64,000 bases of DNA from Acinetobacter sp. NCu2D-2 (GCF_001647675.1 NZ_CP015594.1:62001-126000), one strand, 5' to 3'. Counted from the stretch's first letter, positions 9,754-20,929 are shown. Program-made: numbers and translations. Notes: a model not told the origin generated them from the letters alone.

Positions 9754-11469
9754 ATGAACGGATATTCATTTAAAAAATTTGTGCTGGCATTACTGGCACT
9801 TTCACTTTCTTCTGTCGCATTTGCGGGTCCAGATTTGGGCGCAGCTGAACAGCAGGCTACAAACTGGCATGCCATCATCATGTTTGTGATTTTCGTAGGC
9901 GGAACACTCTTTATTACCAAGTGGGCAGCCAAACAAACCACAAATACCAAAGATTTCTATACCGCAGGTGGTGGTATTTCAGGCTTCCAGAATGGTTTAG
10001 CGATTGCCGGTGACTTTATGTCAGCAGCATCATTCCTCGGTATTTCTGCGATGGTGTTCCTGTCAGGTTTTGACGGGTTGCTGTATTCACTCGGTTTTAT
10101 GGTCGGTTGGCCAATCGTTCTATTCTTAGTGGCTGAACGTCTACGTAACTTAGGTAAATATAACCTATCTGATGTGGTGTCATTCCGTTTACAGGAAAAG
10201 CCAGTACGTACTTTGGCTGCATTTAGTTCTTTGGTGGTTGTTGCTTTCTACTTAATTGCACAAATGGTTGGAGCAGGGCAATTGATCAAATTGCTCTTCG
10301 GTTTGAACTATAACTTGGCTGTGATTATCGTTGGTGTGTTAATGATGGCTTATGTGATGTTCGGCGGTATGCTGGCAACCACATGGGTGCAAATTATTAA
10401 AGCGGTGATGCTGCTTTCAGGCGCGACCTTTATGGCATTTATGGTGATGAAAGGCGTTGGCTTTAGCTTTACCAATATGTTTGAACAAGCCATTGGTGTT
10501 TTCTCAAATGTTCACAATGTTAGTTTGACTGAAGCAGCAAAAATCATGGGTCCAGGTAGTCTTGCCTCTAACCCGATTGATGCAATTTCACTGGGTCTTG
10601 CATTGATGTTTGGTACTGCAGGTTTACCGCATATTCTTATGCGTTTCTTTACAGTAAAAGATGCCAAGGAAGCACGTAAATCCGTTGTGGTTGCAACAGG
10701 GTTCATTGGCTACTTCTACCTGCTGACATTTATTATTGGTTTCGGTGCAATTTTGTATGTATCGAACAATCCGCAATTCCTTGATGTCGCGAAAATGGCA
10801 CTAACCGGTAAGTTAGAGCTTGTCGGTGGTAATAACATGGCTGCGGTTCACCTTGCAGATGCTGTTGGTGGTGACCTATTCATGGGCTTTATTTCTGCAG
10901 TTGCCTTTGCCACAATTTTGGCAGTGGTTGCAGGTTTAACCTTGTCGGGTGCTTCTGCAATTTCACATGACTTATATGCAAACGTATTTAAGAAAGGTCA
11001 AACAACACCTGAGTCTGAATTGCGTATGTCAAAAATTGCCACTTTAGGTCTTGCGATCTTTGCCATGATTTTGGGTATTTTGTTCGAGAAGCAAAACGTA
11101 GCCTTCATGGTAGGTCTGGCATTCTCAGTAGCTGCATGTGCAAACTTCCCTGTACTTGTGCTTTCAATGTATTGGAAAGGTTTAACAACACGTGGTGCGG
11201 TGCTAGGCGGTGTTGCAGGTCTTGTGACTGCAGTCGTACTGATTGTGTTATCTAAAGCGGTATGGGTAGATACATTGGGTATTTCGGATACTGCGGTTGT
11301 ACCATTTAACGGTCCTGCATTATTCGCAATGCCACTTTCATTCTTCTGCTGTTGGTTATTCTCTGTGACAGATCAATCTGCACAAGCTCAAGCAGAACGT
11401 AAAGCATTCGATGCACAGTTTGTACGCTCTCAGACAGGTATTGGTATTTCAGGTGCTTCAGATCACTAA
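9754..11469 (+). CDS. actP: Acetate/cation symporter
   Basis: A 571-residue sodium:solute symporter family protein with an N-terminal signal-like segment ([14 protein letters not shown]) and about 13 further membrane helices. The SSS signature region ([20 protein letters not shown]) and the [21 protein letters not shown] loop are as in ActP, which imports acetate and other short carboxylates. It follows the DUF485 gene by one base, with AAGGA before the ATG. It lies opposite crbS and is a likely member of its regulon. A terminator follows. Confidence 0.92.
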   Translation: MNGYSFKKFVLALLALSLSSVAFAGPDLGAAEQQATNWHAIIMFVIFVGGTLFITKWAAKQTTNTKDFYTAGGGISGFQNGLAIAGDFMSAASFLGISAMVFLSGFDGLLYSLGFMVGWPIVLFLVAERLRNLGKYNLSDVVSFRLQEKPVRTLAAFSSLVVVAFYLIAQMVGAGQLIKLLFGLNYNLAVIIVGVLMMAYVMFGGMLATTWVQIIKAVMLLSGATFMAFMVMKGVGFSFTNMFEQAIGVFSNVHNVSLTEAAKIMGPGSLASNPIDAISLGLALMFGTAGLPHILMRFFTVKDAKEARKSVVVATGFIGYFYLLTFIIGFGAILYVSNNPQFLDVAKMALTGKLELVGGNNMAAVHLADAVGGDLFMGFISAVAFATILAVVAGLTLSGASAISHDLYANVFKKGQTTPESELRMSKIATLGLAIFAMILGILFEKQNVAFMVGLAFSVAACANFPVLVLSMYWKGLTTRGAVLGGVAGLVTAVVLIVLSKAVWVDTLGISDTAVVPFNGPALFAMPLSFFCCWLFSVTDQSAQAQAERKAFDAQFVRSQTGIGISGASDH

Positions 11470-11480
11470 AATGACCAAAT

Positions 11481-11511
11481 AAAAAATGCTCCTCCTAGAG
11501 GGGCTTTTTTA
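11481..11511 (+). terminator. actP terminator
   Basis: GCTCCTC (11488-11494) pairs with GAGGGGC (11498-11504), with one G-U pair, followed by six T. Confidence 0.85.
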
Positions 11512-11593
11512 TTGTTTGAAAAATTTAAAAATCACTGGTGATTTTGATAGTTTTATCGCAGCATCAAACAATATAAAAAATAAGAAGCACAAT

Positions 11594-12283
11594 ATGGATA
11601 AGTTAGCTTGGCGAATTTACCGAAATTTCGAGTCTTTGCCGTCCGCATGGCTGTTGGCAATTCAGCTTGTGCTGCTCATTCTTTCTGTCTTGGCTTATGG
11701 CAATTTGGCTTACCGTGCTGCGACGTGGGTGATCGGTGTAATTCTATTGTTTGTGGTTGCAAAGGTGATTCGACAAACCCCCGTATTTACTTTCGTGGGG
11801 TTAACTTTTGTCACAGGTGCTATCTTTTTTTCATTACTCATTTTGTTAGGTGTTAGATCGACAGGTGTACATATCACAGCACATGCATTTGAAGCCGCCG
11901 CATATTTCTGTGCAGCTTACGGGTTATTTCGTTATATGTTTCATGATCGTTATTTAACTAAAGATGAGTTATTTGCAGCAGCAGCGGTATTTACATTACT
12001 GGCTTGGGGATTTGCATTTTTATATAACATTTGTCAGTTGGTCTATCCATTTAGCTTTAGCAGTGTAAATGGGCAGGCGGTGCAGCCCTGGTTCGATTTA
12101 TTATTTTTAAGCTTCAGTGTGCAATCTGCGACAGGCCTATCTGATGTGATGCCGGTGAGTCCTTTGGCACGAATGCTGACCATGATTCAAATGTTTTTAG
12201 GGGTAATGTACCTTGCCATTATTGTCTCGCGTTTAATTGCATTGCAATACAAGCATCAAGTACCGAAATCTAAAGATAAATAA
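11594..12283 (+). CDS. Two-pore-domain-like ion channel family protein
   Basis: A 229-residue inner-membrane protein with about six hydrophobic segments. The last third has a re-entrant region SFSVQSATGLSDVMPVSPL between two helices, matching the pore loop of the Ion_trans_2 family, but the filter is degenerate (SATGLSD rather than TVGYGD), so potassium selectivity is doubtful. ATG 11594 begins MDKLAWRIYR; the longer open frame overlaps the actP terminator and is not used. No strong ribosome site is visible. It ends at a bidirectional terminator shared with the porin gene. Confidence 0.75.
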   Translation: MDKLAWRIYRNFESLPSAWLLAIQLVLLILSVLAYGNLAYRAATWVIGVILLFVVAKVIRQTPVFTFVGLTFVTGAIFFSLLILLGVRSTGVHITAHAFEAAAYFCAAYGLFRYMFHDRYLTKDELFAAAAVFTLLAWGFAFLYNICQLVYPFSFSSVNGQAVQPWFDLLFLSFSVQSATGLSDVMPVSPLARMLTMIQMFLGVMYLAIIVSRLIALQYKHQVPKSKDK

Positions 12284-12289
12284 AGCATT

Positions 12290-12318
12290 AAAAAAGGACG
12301 CATAAAGCGTCCTTTTTT
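12290..12318. terminator. Bidirectional terminator
   Basis: GGACGC (12297-12302) pairs with GCGTCC (12308-12313), with A-rich and T-rich flanks; it separates the converging channel and porin genes. Confidence 0.85.
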
Positions 12319-12339
12319 ATTTCAGTATCTAATCAGAGA

Positions 12340-13221
12340 TTAGAAACGGAATTTAGCATTTAAGCCAACAGTTTGTGTATCGTATTTATTACCTTCAGCA
12401 TTAGCATTTACATAGCTAGCACCTACAGCAACTGCAGGGGTGATGAAGTAGTTTACGTTTGCACCTAAAGCTTTGTCAGGAGAACCTTCATAGCTAGATT
12501 CTAAGTAGTTCACACCAACGCTTAGTTTAGGGTTAAGGTAAAGTGTAGTACCTAGGTTGTAAGCAGTAGATTCACCATAAACTAAACCAGATTCAAAACC
12601 GATAGACATGTTAGTGCCGTCGATTGGACCTACATATTTAGTACGTGCAGTGATTGCATCTTGGTCTTCAGCGATAGTTGCAGATTCAAGAGCAGCTTTA
12701 GCAACACCATTAGAAACGATGTTGAAAGCATCATAAGAAGTTTGGTCAGCAACGCTAGTGTAACCCACAGCAACTAAGAAGTTAGGTTTAAGTAAAGCAC
12801 CTACTTCTAAAGCATAACGGTCGCCGTTGTCATCAGCTTTACCAGCTTTGTTGTCTGTAATTGTATGGCTATAAGAAGCGCTTGCGTAAGCAGGAACAAC
12901 TTTAGTTGGGATATAAGCTTCACCTTTCGCACCGAAAGTATGGTTGGCAGTACGTGTACGGTCAGCTTCTTCTTGACCATTTTCACCGTAGCTGTACGCA
13001 GCAGAAACGTTAGATGCATGGTTAAGGAAAGCAGCTTCAGCTAAAGGACCTTTAGAAGCGTCAACATCTTTGAAGTAGTAAGTACCTTGAACAGCGCCAG
13101 TAAAGTCTTTGTCGTTAGCAGTATTGTCGATATGTTCTGCTTGACCTTGAACTTCGAATTGGTACGCTTGAGCACCGGTCATCGCTAATAATAAAGCAGT
13201 GGCTAAACCAAGTTTTTTCAT
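12340..13221 (-). CDS. omp33-36: Omp33-36 family outer-membrane porin
   Basis: A 293-residue barrel with a signal peptide (MKKLGLATALLLAMTGAQA) cleaved before YQFEVQGQ. The segments FTGAVQGTYYFKDVDASKGPLAEAAFL and TKYVGPIDGTNM, and the terminal aromatic residue (LNAKFRF), are hallmarks of the Acinetobacter Omp33-36 (Omp34) porin, a water and drug channel whose loss is linked to carbapenem resistance in A. baumannii. I chose the ATG at 13221 because it begins the signal peptide; the open frame reaches 13278. The gene appears intact. Confidence 0.9.
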   Translation of the reverse strand: MKKLGLATALLLAMTGAQAYQFEVQGQAEHIDNTANDKDFTGAVQGTYYFKDVDASKGPLAEAAFLNHASNVSAAYSYGENGQEEADRTRTANHTFGAKGEAYIPTKVVPAYASASYSHTITDNKAGKADDNGDRYALEVGALLKPNFLVAVGYTSVADQTSYDAFNIVSNGVAKAALESATIAEDQDAITARTKYVGPIDGTNMSIGFESGLVYGESTAYNLGTTLYLNPKLSVGVNYLESSYEGSPDKALGANVNYFITPAVAVGASYVNANAEGNKYDTQTVGLNAKFRF

Positions 13222-13731
13222 GATAATTACCATTTTGATACAAGGGATTTGAAACAAGTCACGATTGTATTGTAACAATTTATGTTGTCAATGGAGGGGA
13301 TTATGCTCTTTTTCAAGAGTCTTGTATCGTATAAATTTTGTTTATATTTCCACTAATTTTCTTCATCTTTTAGATACTAATGTCTTAATTGTATAAATTT
13401 CATATATTTATGAATACGAATTTGATTATTTAATATCTTGAAAAATCAATAAAATTAAATCTCTTTTCGTTTTTTATTTATGCAGATTTATTATGAAAAA
13501 CTTTAATAAACAGTTGGATATGTGAAATTTTTAAATTTGATTAATAGTTGGGCAATCAAAAGAATTTACATAAAAAAATTGTCTGTTTTTAGCTCAAATG
13601 ATAGATGGGAAAGTGGTTTAAGTCACATTCATATATTTTTATGTGATTGGTTTAAAAACCTAGTAAATTGATCGGCTTTACATTTTTTGTGATTTTTGCC
13701 ATAATTTATAGCATCTTGTTATAGATCAAAT

Positions 13732-13811
13732 GTGTGATTTTCAATTGATCTTATTCTCCACAAGTTTTTGTTTTTATCAGTCCAACTTTCCCCAAGGTTG
13801 GACTTTTTTTT
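13732..13811 (+). ncRNA. Candidate small RNA ending in a strong terminator
   Basis: A TTGCCA / TATAGA promoter-like pair (about 13697 to 13727, spacing near 18) stands before a short AT-rich stretch that ends in a GTCCAAC...GTTGGAC stem-loop and eight T. No open frame lies upstream on this strand, so the terminator needs a transcript; a transcript of about 80 nt is the simplest answer. The start is a guess. Confidence 0.35.
13780..13811 (+). terminator. Orphan rho-independent terminator
   Basis: GTCCAAC (13780-13786) pairs with GTTGGAC (13797-13803), followed by eight T. No protein gene precedes it on the plus strand. Confidence 0.8.
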
Positions 13812-13930
13812 GTCTTTAAAAAAATGTGAAAAGTACCAATTCAAAAAAAATAAGATAATAAATCAAAATTTCTTTGCACTGATATGGTGCATTAATTTAG
13901 TTTAAAATTATTTAAATATTCTTAAAAGCA

Positions 13931-13968
13931 AAAAAAATCCCAATCTTCATAGAAAACTGGGATTTTTT
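13931..13968. terminator. Second orphan stem-loop
   Basis: A-run then ATCCCA pairs with TGGGAT then T-run, so it could terminate in either direction. No gene adjoins it closely on either strand. Confidence 0.6.
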
Positions 13969-14030
13969 CGCCAAAATTTGCGGGAAAACTAAATTATCTG
14001 CTGAGGTATAAATTAATTCGCCCTAATGCG

Positions 14031-14043
14031 GTGCATTATGCAC
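14031..14043. promoter_or_regulatory. Perfect 13-bp palindrome
   Basis: GTGCAT-T-ATGCAC, about 290 bases before the diguanylate cyclase gene. Operator-like; no known regulator can be named. Confidence 0.3.
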
Positions 14044-14329
14044 TTATTTGTTGCATGTGTAAATAGTTTAAAAAAGAGCTTTTATAACTTTTTTTCATTA
14101 AGCCTAGTATTTAATGTGCTCTAAAAAGACGCTTAAATGGGGGTATTCAGGCTAGAAAATAAAAATCTTTTATAATCAGTGATATTGAATAATTAAAAAT
14201 GAGATAAAATGCACGGATAAGGCGACAAAATGAAATAAAGATCACTTTATGAGCATTAATTGTTGATTGTATAATAGCCAGCTTTAAACGTGATTATTCT
14301 TTGGGATATTGAGGAGCGTCGGTTAACTC

Positions 14330-16042
14330 GTGAATTCATTACGCTCTGAAAAACTCAGTAAGCGCCTGTATTGGGCGATGTCGATCATTATTCTATGTCT
14401 ATTGCTGATCTGTATCCCATTGATTTTCAGTAAAGGACAGAGCTTTCTTCAGTCCGTTAAAACCTATCACGAGTTAGAAACGATCAGCAGTATTGCGGAT
14501 TTGGCAAATCAAATTTCTCGTGAACGTGCCCCTGCCAATAAAGCAATGTCGAGTAGCCCAAGTGAGTTGGCTGCACATCAACAAGAGTTGATGGAATATC
14601 GCTTAACAGTTGATGCAAAAATTAAAGAAACGGCTGAAATTTTAAAAGAGCATGGTTTTGATGAACTCAGTACGCAATTAATTCAGACAGTTCAGCCTTC
14701 TTTGGCACGTGGGCGTGCTGAAGTTGATCGTTATGTCGCTTTGCCATATAGCCAACGTAATGCCGAAGCCTTAGATCATTCCGTTTTAGCGATGTTTGAT
14801 GCATGGGAAAGTTCTCGTAATATTTTAAAAGAATTCGTAATTACCTCGAAAACGCCTTCACCACGTTTAACGCCTTTTATTACTCAAATTTTACTTTTAT
14901 CAGATTTACGTGACCAATCGGGGCGAGTTGCCTCCAACATCATGGCACACGTGACATTTGGTAAATATTTGCCTGATGAAAATCTGACACGCTCGTTACA
15001 GACTCAGCGTCAAGTTGTGTATCTATGGGATTTGGTCGATACTTTACAACCAAAACAAGATAAAACGCCTGAGTTTGTCCGTTTACACCAAGATATTCAG
15101 ACTCAATTTATTGAAAAAGGCATTCCGATTGTTTCAGATCTGATTGACGATAGTATTCAGCATCGTCCATATAGGTTAACGGGTACTCAGCTTACAGAAA
15201 ATATCGTCGATAAGTTTGCGACCGTGATTAAGCTGCAAACTTATTTGATTGATTACAGTACCGATCTTGCGCAACGTGAAATGCAGCAGAATCTAAATTA
15301 CCTTTTATGGTCGGTTGCGATTTCTTTAATCTCGGTATTGGCAGCTGTATTTAGTATGGTATTTGCGCGTAGAAGCATTTTCTTACCATTGATTGCGGCA
15401 CGTGAAATTTTATTTGATTTGAGTAAGTCCTCTGAACAGGAAGTACATAATAAAAACGAACAATCTTCTAAAGATGAAACTGAAACATTATTTGCTGCAA
15501 TTCAAAAGTTAGAGCGTATGTTGCAGCAGCGTGATGCTTTGGAATTTCGTTTAAAAAATATTGCTCATTCGGATTCACTCACGGGCTTATCGAATCGTTT
15601 TGCTTTGGAAGAGTACACCAAGTTCTTGGAGGAACATCCGTCCAAATTCACCAAGACCTGTTTAATGATTATTGATATTGATCACTTTAAACAGGTGAAT
15701 GATCAGCATGGTCATATCGTTGGTGATCAGGTGATTCAGTCTGTTGCGGATTGCTTAAAATGGAATGTACGTACTTCCGATATGATAGTGCGTTATGGCG
15801 GTGACGAGTTTTTGGTATTGATTGAAAATATTGAATTGGTCAATGCGCTGAATGTTGCAAACAAGATTCGTAAAGAAGTGAATGGCGAAACGATTTTGGA
15901 TGGGGAAGGTCAGCGTATTCCATTTTCAGTGAGTATTGGTGTGGCTGTTGGTGCAGATTCTTGGTTGGAATTATTTGCAAAAGCGGATAGTGCTTTATTT
16001 GAAGCTAAAGCTAAGGGACGTAATGTCGTAGAAGCGGCTTGA
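14330..16042 (+). CDS. Membrane-bound diguanylate cyclase
   Basis: A 570-residue protein. An N-terminal membrane helix (about residues 15-33), a long helical periplasmic sensor region, a second membrane helix (about 325-345), a short coiled coil and a C-terminal GGDEF domain are visible. The active motif GGDEF is intact at residues 490-494, and an RxxD inhibitory site (RTSD) lies five residues before it, so it should make cyclic di-GMP with product inhibition. I chose GTG 14330; GAGGAG at 14311-14316 is a little distant (13 bases), so the start is not firm. Confidence 0.85.
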   Translation: MNSLRSEKLSKRLYWAMSIIILCLLLICIPLIFSKGQSFLQSVKTYHELETISSIADLANQISRERAPANKAMSSSPSELAAHQQELMEYRLTVDAKIKETAEILKEHGFDELSTQLIQTVQPSLARGRAEVDRYVALPYSQRNAEALDHSVLAMFDAWESSRNILKEFVITSKTPSPRLTPFITQILLLSDLRDQSGRVASNIMAHVTFGKYLPDENLTRSLQTQRQVVYLWDLVDTLQPKQDKTPEFVRLHQDIQTQFIEKGIPIVSDLIDDSIQHRPYRLTGTQLTENIVDKFATVIKLQTYLIDYSTDLAQREMQQNLNYLLWSVAISLISVLAAVFSMVFARRSIFLPLIAAREILFDLSKSSEQEVHNKNEQSSKDETETLFAAIQKLERMLQQRDALEFRLKNIAHSDSLTGLSNRFALEEYTKFLEEHPSKFTKTCLMIIDIDHFKQVNDQHGHIVGDQVIQSVADCLKWNVRTSDMIVRYGGDEFLVLIENIELVNALNVANKIRKEVNGETILDGEGQRIPFSVSIGVAVGADSWLELFAKADSALFEAKAKGRNVVEAA

Positions 16043-16099
16043 TGCTTTTTAATTGTTTTTGATTTATAAAGAATTATTTCAATTTAAACTTTATAAAAA

Positions 16100-17857
16100 A
16101 TGAATCAAGATCAAGAAAAACGCTTAGAACAAATATTTCGAGATAATCAAAATAAAGGAATTGCAATTGCGATTACGGGATGTTGGGGTATTGGAAAAAC
16201 TTTTGCTTGGAATAAATTTATCAAAGAAAGAGCAGAATTAGAAAAAGATAGAAAGCATTTACCATTAAATATTCGTCTTAAATATCCGAATATTTTTAAT
16301 AAAAAATATTCCTATGTCTCTTTATTTGGTATCGAGAGTTTGGCTGATCTTAAAGTAGCAATCGCAACAAATATGAGTCGTAATTATTTTAATGAAGAGT
16401 CAACACAGTCTGTTGAGATACCTAAATTTTTGAAAAAGAGTTTATCTGCAATTCGTGATGTAAAAATGAGTGCTGGTGGAGGAAATTTGAGTCTTAATTC
16501 TTCAGCTAGAATTTTTGAAGCAGTTTTATATTCTCAAGTCAAAGATGCAATTATTTGCTTAGATGATTTTGAAAGACTATCTGAAAAATTGAAAATTCAA
16601 GATGTCATGGGGCTAGCAAATCAATTAAAACTCGAACGGAATTGCCAAGTGATTTTAGTTTTAGATGAGTCGAAAACAGATAGTGAAAATAAGAATAAAT
16701 ATTCTGAATACAAAGAAAAGTTAATCGATGAATCAATTAAGATTGCATCTGTTGAACCTTTAATTCGTAAAAATACAAAAGATATAGATAAGCCATTAGT
16801 AGATTTAATGGTGAAATTTGCTAATGAGTTAGAAATTCAAAATTTTCGATTTTTTCAAAAGATTATAAAACTGTATAAGGAGTTTAGAGCACAACTTCCT
16901 GAAGAGGTAGCTTATTCAACTAAAGAAATTATTTTGATTCGTATAATACAGGGTTACTTTATAGAGGATTTTGGCGTAGATAAAGAATTTGCTTGGAGTG
17001 ATATTAAGCTTGTAAATGAAGAAAGACAAAAAGATTGGTCAGAGGAGAAAATAGGAACTTATCGTAGACTGAAAACAATAGATTATGCTTTTGTACATGA
17101 CGATGAATGGTTAGCTGAGTTTATAAAATACTTTAATCAATTAGGTGAGCCAAATTTTTCCAAGCTTAGAGAGTTGGTTAATTCTGATTTAATATTAGAG
17201 GAAAGTAATAAACTTCGAGATGATTTATATCGCTTGATGGAGGAGTGGAGAAATCTAGAAATTGATTCCACATTCTGTAATCGTCTTTATTTTGTTGCTA
17301 CTAAAAGGATAGCCTCTGAAAATTTAGAAAACTTAAGTTTTTACTGTGATTTATTGAACGAATTTGGACAGTCACTATTAGCTAATGAACTTCAAAAAAG
17401 TATTGAAGAATATTTGTTAAATGAATATCAAAGCAAAGGCTACCTTTTCGTAAAAGATCATTTTAGTTTTGGTTTCAAGTCTGAAAATAGATTTCACGTT
17501 TTTCTTAAATCTTTACAGGAGAAACAACCTCATCAAGGATTACCTATCCTGAGAGATATCGTTTATAGGTATGTTTTTCAAAGTGGATGGAACTCTCAAA
17601 CAGATTCAATTGTTATTGGTCAAGCAACCAAAGCAGATTGGCATAATTTAAATTTTCATGACATTCCAACAGATGAAAGATTTCAAGAGTCGAATAAACT
17701 TCAAATTTTAATGAAATTATTAGATCAACAAATTTCGTTAGATTTACAACCCCAAATCAATACTTTGATTTTTGAAATACTTGAAGAGGAAGCACAAGCT
17801 TCTGACGTAGAACGAAGAAAAAATATTGAATATGTAATTAAGCGTTTAAAGGAATAG
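16100..17857 (+). CDS. KAP-like P-loop NTPase, probably horizontally acquired
   Basis: A 585-residue protein with a Walker A motif at residues 27-34 (GCWGIGKT) and a Walker B motif near 151-156 (IICLDD followed by FERL), spacing and sequence resembling KAP-type or STAND-like P-loop ATPases. The remaining 400 residues are helical, acidic and unrecognised; I see no membrane segment. Base composition is clearly more AT-rich than the flanking GGDEF and uvrA genes and no ribosome site precedes the ATG. Lone large ATPases of this type occur among bacterial defence genes, but a role here is inference. Confidence 0.75.
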   Translation: MNQDQEKRLEQIFRDNQNKGIAIAITGCWGIGKTFAWNKFIKERAELEKDRKHLPLNIRLKYPNIFNKKYSYVSLFGIESLADLKVAIATNMSRNYFNEESTQSVEIPKFLKKSLSAIRDVKMSAGGGNLSLNSSARIFEAVLYSQVKDAIICLDDFERLSEKLKIQDVMGLANQLKLERNCQVILVLDESKTDSENKNKYSEYKEKLIDESIKIASVEPLIRKNTKDIDKPLVDLMVKFANELEIQNFRFFQKIIKLYKEFRAQLPEEVAYSTKEIILIRIIQGYFIEDFGVDKEFAWSDIKLVNEERQKDWSEEKIGTYRRLKTIDYAFVHDDEWLAEFIKYFNQLGEPNFSKLRELVNSDLILEESNKLRDDLYRLMEEWRNLEIDSTFCNRLYFVATKRIASENLENLSFYCDLLNEFGQSLLANELQKSIEEYLLNEYQSKGYLFVKDHFSFGFKSENRFHVFLKSLQEKQPHQGLPILRDIVYRYVFQSGWNSQTDSIVIGQATKADWHNLNFHDIPTDERFQESNKLQILMKLLDQQISLDLQPQINTLIFEILEEEAQASDVERRKNIEYVIKRLKE

Positions 17858-17881
17858 AAAAGGGCTCTTATGAGCCCTTTC
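17858..17881. terminator. Bidirectional terminator
   Basis: AAAGGGCTC pairs with GAGCCCTTT (17872-17880); shared by the NTPase gene (+) and uvrA (-). Confidence 0.8.
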
Positions 17882-17885
17882 TAAA

Positions 17886-20717
17886 TCACTTCAACAAAGG
17901 CTTTAAGAACTTCGCCGTATGTGATTTCTTCGATTTCACTACTTCTTCAGGCGTACCTTCGGCAATGATCATACCACCGCCCGCACCACCTTCAGGACCT
18001 AAGTCCACAATCCAATCCGCAGTTTTAATCACATCCAAATTATGCTCAATCACCACAATGGTATTACCCTTGTTGCGAAGCTCATGCAGAATGTCGAGTA
18101 ATTTGGCAATATCGTGGAAGTGCAGACCTGTAGTCGGTTCATCAAGCACATATAAGGTTTTACCTGTATCACGTTTTGCCAATTCACGTGCCAATTTCAC
18201 ACGTTGTGCTTCACCACCCGAAAGTGTTGTCGCAGATTGACCCAAACGGATATAGTCCAAACCAACTTGGTGCAAGGTTTCCAAACGACGGTGAATCACA
18301 GGAATCGCATCAAAGAAATGCATCGCATCTTCAACGGTCATTTCTAAAACATCAGAAATGTTTTTACCTTTGTAATTCACTTCCAATGTTTCGCGGTTAT
18401 AGCGTTTGCCATGGCAGGCATCACAAGGCACATACATATCTGGTAAGAAGTGCATGGCAACTTTAATCATACCATCGCCTTCACAGGCTTCACAGCGACC
18501 GCCTTTCACGTTAAATGAGAAACGACCTGCGCTATAACCACGTGCTTTCGCTTCAGGCGTTTGTGCAAAGAGTTCACGAATCGGGGTAAATAACCCTGTA
18601 TAAGTGGCAGGGTTTGAACGTGGGGTACGTCCAATCGGGCTTTGGTCAATATCCACGACTTTATCAAGGAATTGTAAGCCATCAATCGAATCAAACTTTT
18701 CCGCATGTAAAGTGGTTGCACCGTTTAACTGCGTTGCTGCTAGTGGTAACAAAGTACGGTTAATCAAGGTCGATTTACCTGAACCTGATACACCGGTCAC
18801 ACAGGTCATGACACCTAATGGAATGTTTAAATCGACATTTTTCAGGTTATGACCTGCCGCACCCATGAGCTTGATTTGCTCTTCAGGTTTTGGCGGTTGC
18901 ACACGTTTTTTCGGGACTTCGATTTTTAGCTTACCTGTCAGGTATTGACCAGTGAGTGACTTTTCATTTGCCACGATTTCATCATATGTTCCTTCGGCAA
19001 TGACATGACCGCCATGCACACCTGCACCCGGACCAATATCAATAATATGGTCAGCAGCACGAATGGCATCTTCATCATGCTCAACGACTAAAACAGTATT
19101 ACCCAAGTCACGTAAGCGAACTAGCGTTTCAAGCAAGCGATCATTATCACGTTGATGCAAACCAATGGAAGGTTCATCAAGCACATACATGACACCCATT
19201 AGGCCTGCACCGATTTGCGATGCCAAACGGATCCGCTGTGCTTCACCGCCTGAGAGGGTTTCGGCAGAACGAGACAGACTTAAATAGTTCAAACCGACTG
19301 ACACAAGGAAGTGCAAACGTTCACGAATTTCTTTAAAAATCTTATCGGCAATTTCACCTTTGGCACCATCTAGATTTAAATCTTGATAGTAGCTTTCGGC
19401 ATCGCCAATCGACATTTTGGTAATTTCAGCAATGGTCTTGTCTTTAACACGAACATGACGTGAGATTTCATTCAGACGTGAACCACCACAGGCATCACAC
19501 GCCGCATTAGACAGGTACTGTGCTAAATCATCACGCACATAATTACTTTCAGTTTCACGGTAACGACGTTCCAAATGCGGCAATACACCTTCAAATGGAA
19601 TCACACGATTATGGCGACGACCACGCTCATCGATATAACTCAGGTCGATCTTTTCTTTGCCTGTCCCGTACAGGAATTTTTTCTTCACATCGGCATCAAG
19701 TTCATTCCAAGGCGTATCTAAAGAATAACCAAAATGCTCTGCGACTTTTTGAATCATGCTGTAGTAATACGGACGTTGACGATCCCACCCACGAATCGCA
19801 CCTTGGCTAATGGTCACCTCAGGGTTTGGAATAAGTTTATCCGCACTAAAGTGACTGCGTGTCCCTAAACCGTCACAGACCGGGCAGGCACCAAATGGGT
19901 TGTTAAATGAGAACAAACGCGGTTCAAGTTCGCCGACAGCACGTTCACATTCAGGGCATGAGTGTTTTGCGGAAAATACACGATCTTCTTGTTCGCCTTT
20001 CATCCATGACAAGATCGCAATATCACCGCCTAGGCGAAGTGCAGTTTCAAAACTTTCCGCAATACGGTTACCCAAATCATCACGGACTTTAAAACGGTCA
20101 ACCACGACTTCGATGGTATGTTTTTTCTTTTTGTCGAGTTCAGGTGGTGGATCAATTTCCATGATTTCACCATCAACACGCGCACGTACAAAACCTTGGC
20201 TTTGTAGTTGTTCAAACAGTGCTGAATATTCACCTTTACGCTCGCGAACCACAGGTGCAAGTAGAAGCAGGGCAGTCCCTTCTTCAAGTGCTTTTACCGC
20301 ATCGACCATTTCAGACACGGTTTGTGCCACCATCGGCAAGTCATGTTCAGGACAATAAGGTGTACCAACTCGGGCGTAGAGCAGACGTAGATAGTCGTAA
20401 ATTTCGGTAATGGTACCGACCGTTGAGCGCGGGTTGTGACTCGTTGATTTTTGCTCGATGGCAATGGCAGGACTTAAACCTTCAATTGAGTCAACTACAG
20501 GCTTTTCCATTTGGGAGAGGAACTGGCGAGCATAAGCAGACAGGGACTCGACATAACGGCGTTGACCTTCTGCATATAAGGTATCGAAAGCCAGTGAAGA
20601 CTTACCTGAACCAGAAAGTCCCGTAATCACCACAAACTTGTCGCGTGGAATATCAAGGTTCACATTTTTTAAGTTATGGGTACGTGCGCCTCGAATACGG
20701 ATGTGACTTTGGCTCAT
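17886..20717 (-). CDS. uvrA: Excinuclease ABC subunit A
   Basis: A full-length UvrA (943 residues), the damage-recognition ATPase of nucleotide excision repair. Both ABC modules are complete: Walker A motifs GLSGSGKSS and GVSGSGKST, signatures [13 protein letters not shown] and [12 protein letters not shown], and Walker B/DEP motifs [11 protein letters not shown] and [11 protein letters not shown]. Zinc-binding cysteine sets appear near [10 protein letters not shown]...CPVCDGLG and CEACEGDG...CDACHGKRY. It is monocistronic. With phrB broken upstream in this window, excision repair may carry more of the UV load. Confidence 0.97.
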   Translation of the reverse strand: MSQSHIRIRGARTHNLKNVNLDIPRDKFVVITGLSGSGKSSLAFDTLYAEGQRRYVESLSAYARQFLSQMEKPVVDSIEGLSPAIAIEQKSTSHNPRSTVGTITEIYDYLRLLYARVGTPYCPEHDLPMVAQTVSEMVDAVKALEEGTALLLLAPVVRERKGEYSALFEQLQSQGFVRARVDGEIMEIDPPPELDKKKKHTIEVVVDRFKVRDDLGNRIAESFETALRLGGDIAILSWMKGEQEDRVFSAKHSCPECERAVGELEPRLFSFNNPFGACPVCDGLGTRSHFSADKLIPNPEVTISQGAIRGWDRQRPYYYSMIQKVAEHFGYSLDTPWNELDADVKKKFLYGTGKEKIDLSYIDERGRRHNRVIPFEGVLPHLERRYRETESNYVRDDLAQYLSNAACDACGGSRLNEISRHVRVKDKTIAEITKMSIGDAESYYQDLNLDGAKGEIADKIFKEIRERLHFLVSVGLNYLSLSRSAETLSGGEAQRIRLASQIGAGLMGVMYVLDEPSIGLHQRDNDRLLETLVRLRDLGNTVLVVEHDEDAIRAADHIIDIGPGAGVHGGHVIAEGTYDEIVANEKSLTGQYLTGKLKIEVPKKRVQPPKPEEQIKLMGAAGHNLKNVDLNIPLGVMTCVTGVSGSGKSTLINRTLLPLAATQLNGATTLHAEKFDSIDGLQFLDKVVDIDQSPIGRTPRSNPATYTGLFTPIRELFAQTPEAKARGYSAGRFSFNVKGGRCEACEGDGMIKVAMHFLPDMYVPCDACHGKRYNRETLEVNYKGKNISDVLEMTVEDAMHFFDAIPVIHRRLETLHQVGLDYIRLGQSATTLSGGEAQRVKLARELAKRDTGKTLYVLDEPTTGLHFHDIAKLLDILHELRNKGNTIVVIEHNLDVIKTADWIVDLGPEGGAGGGMIIAEGTPEEVVKSKKSHTAKFLKPLLK

Positions 20718-20929
20718 GCAATGATCCTAGAAATTTCATTTGAATAGAGTGTGTATATGATAGCGCATGAAAAATGTTCAAGTACGATTAATCGTTTTTT
20801 ATAAGTCAAATTGTGTCGCAATGATGTAAGATTCACTCAAATTGCATGAATAGAAGACGATCTTATTGATCTCACAAATTTTTTATTCAACATTAAAATA
20901 TTAAAACAAAAATTAAAAGGAACACTGGG

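Larger units (their letters stand above)
13222..14329. other. Long intergenic region with terminators and a candidate small RNA
   Basis: Some 1.1 kb of AT-rich DNA without a convincing protein gene. It contains the porin promoter region, two stem-loop terminators (13780-13811, 13931-13968) not explained by any neighbouring gene, the palindrome at 14031-14043 and a TATAAT box at 14270-14275 that could serve the downstream diguanylate cyclase gene. Confidence 0.6.
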
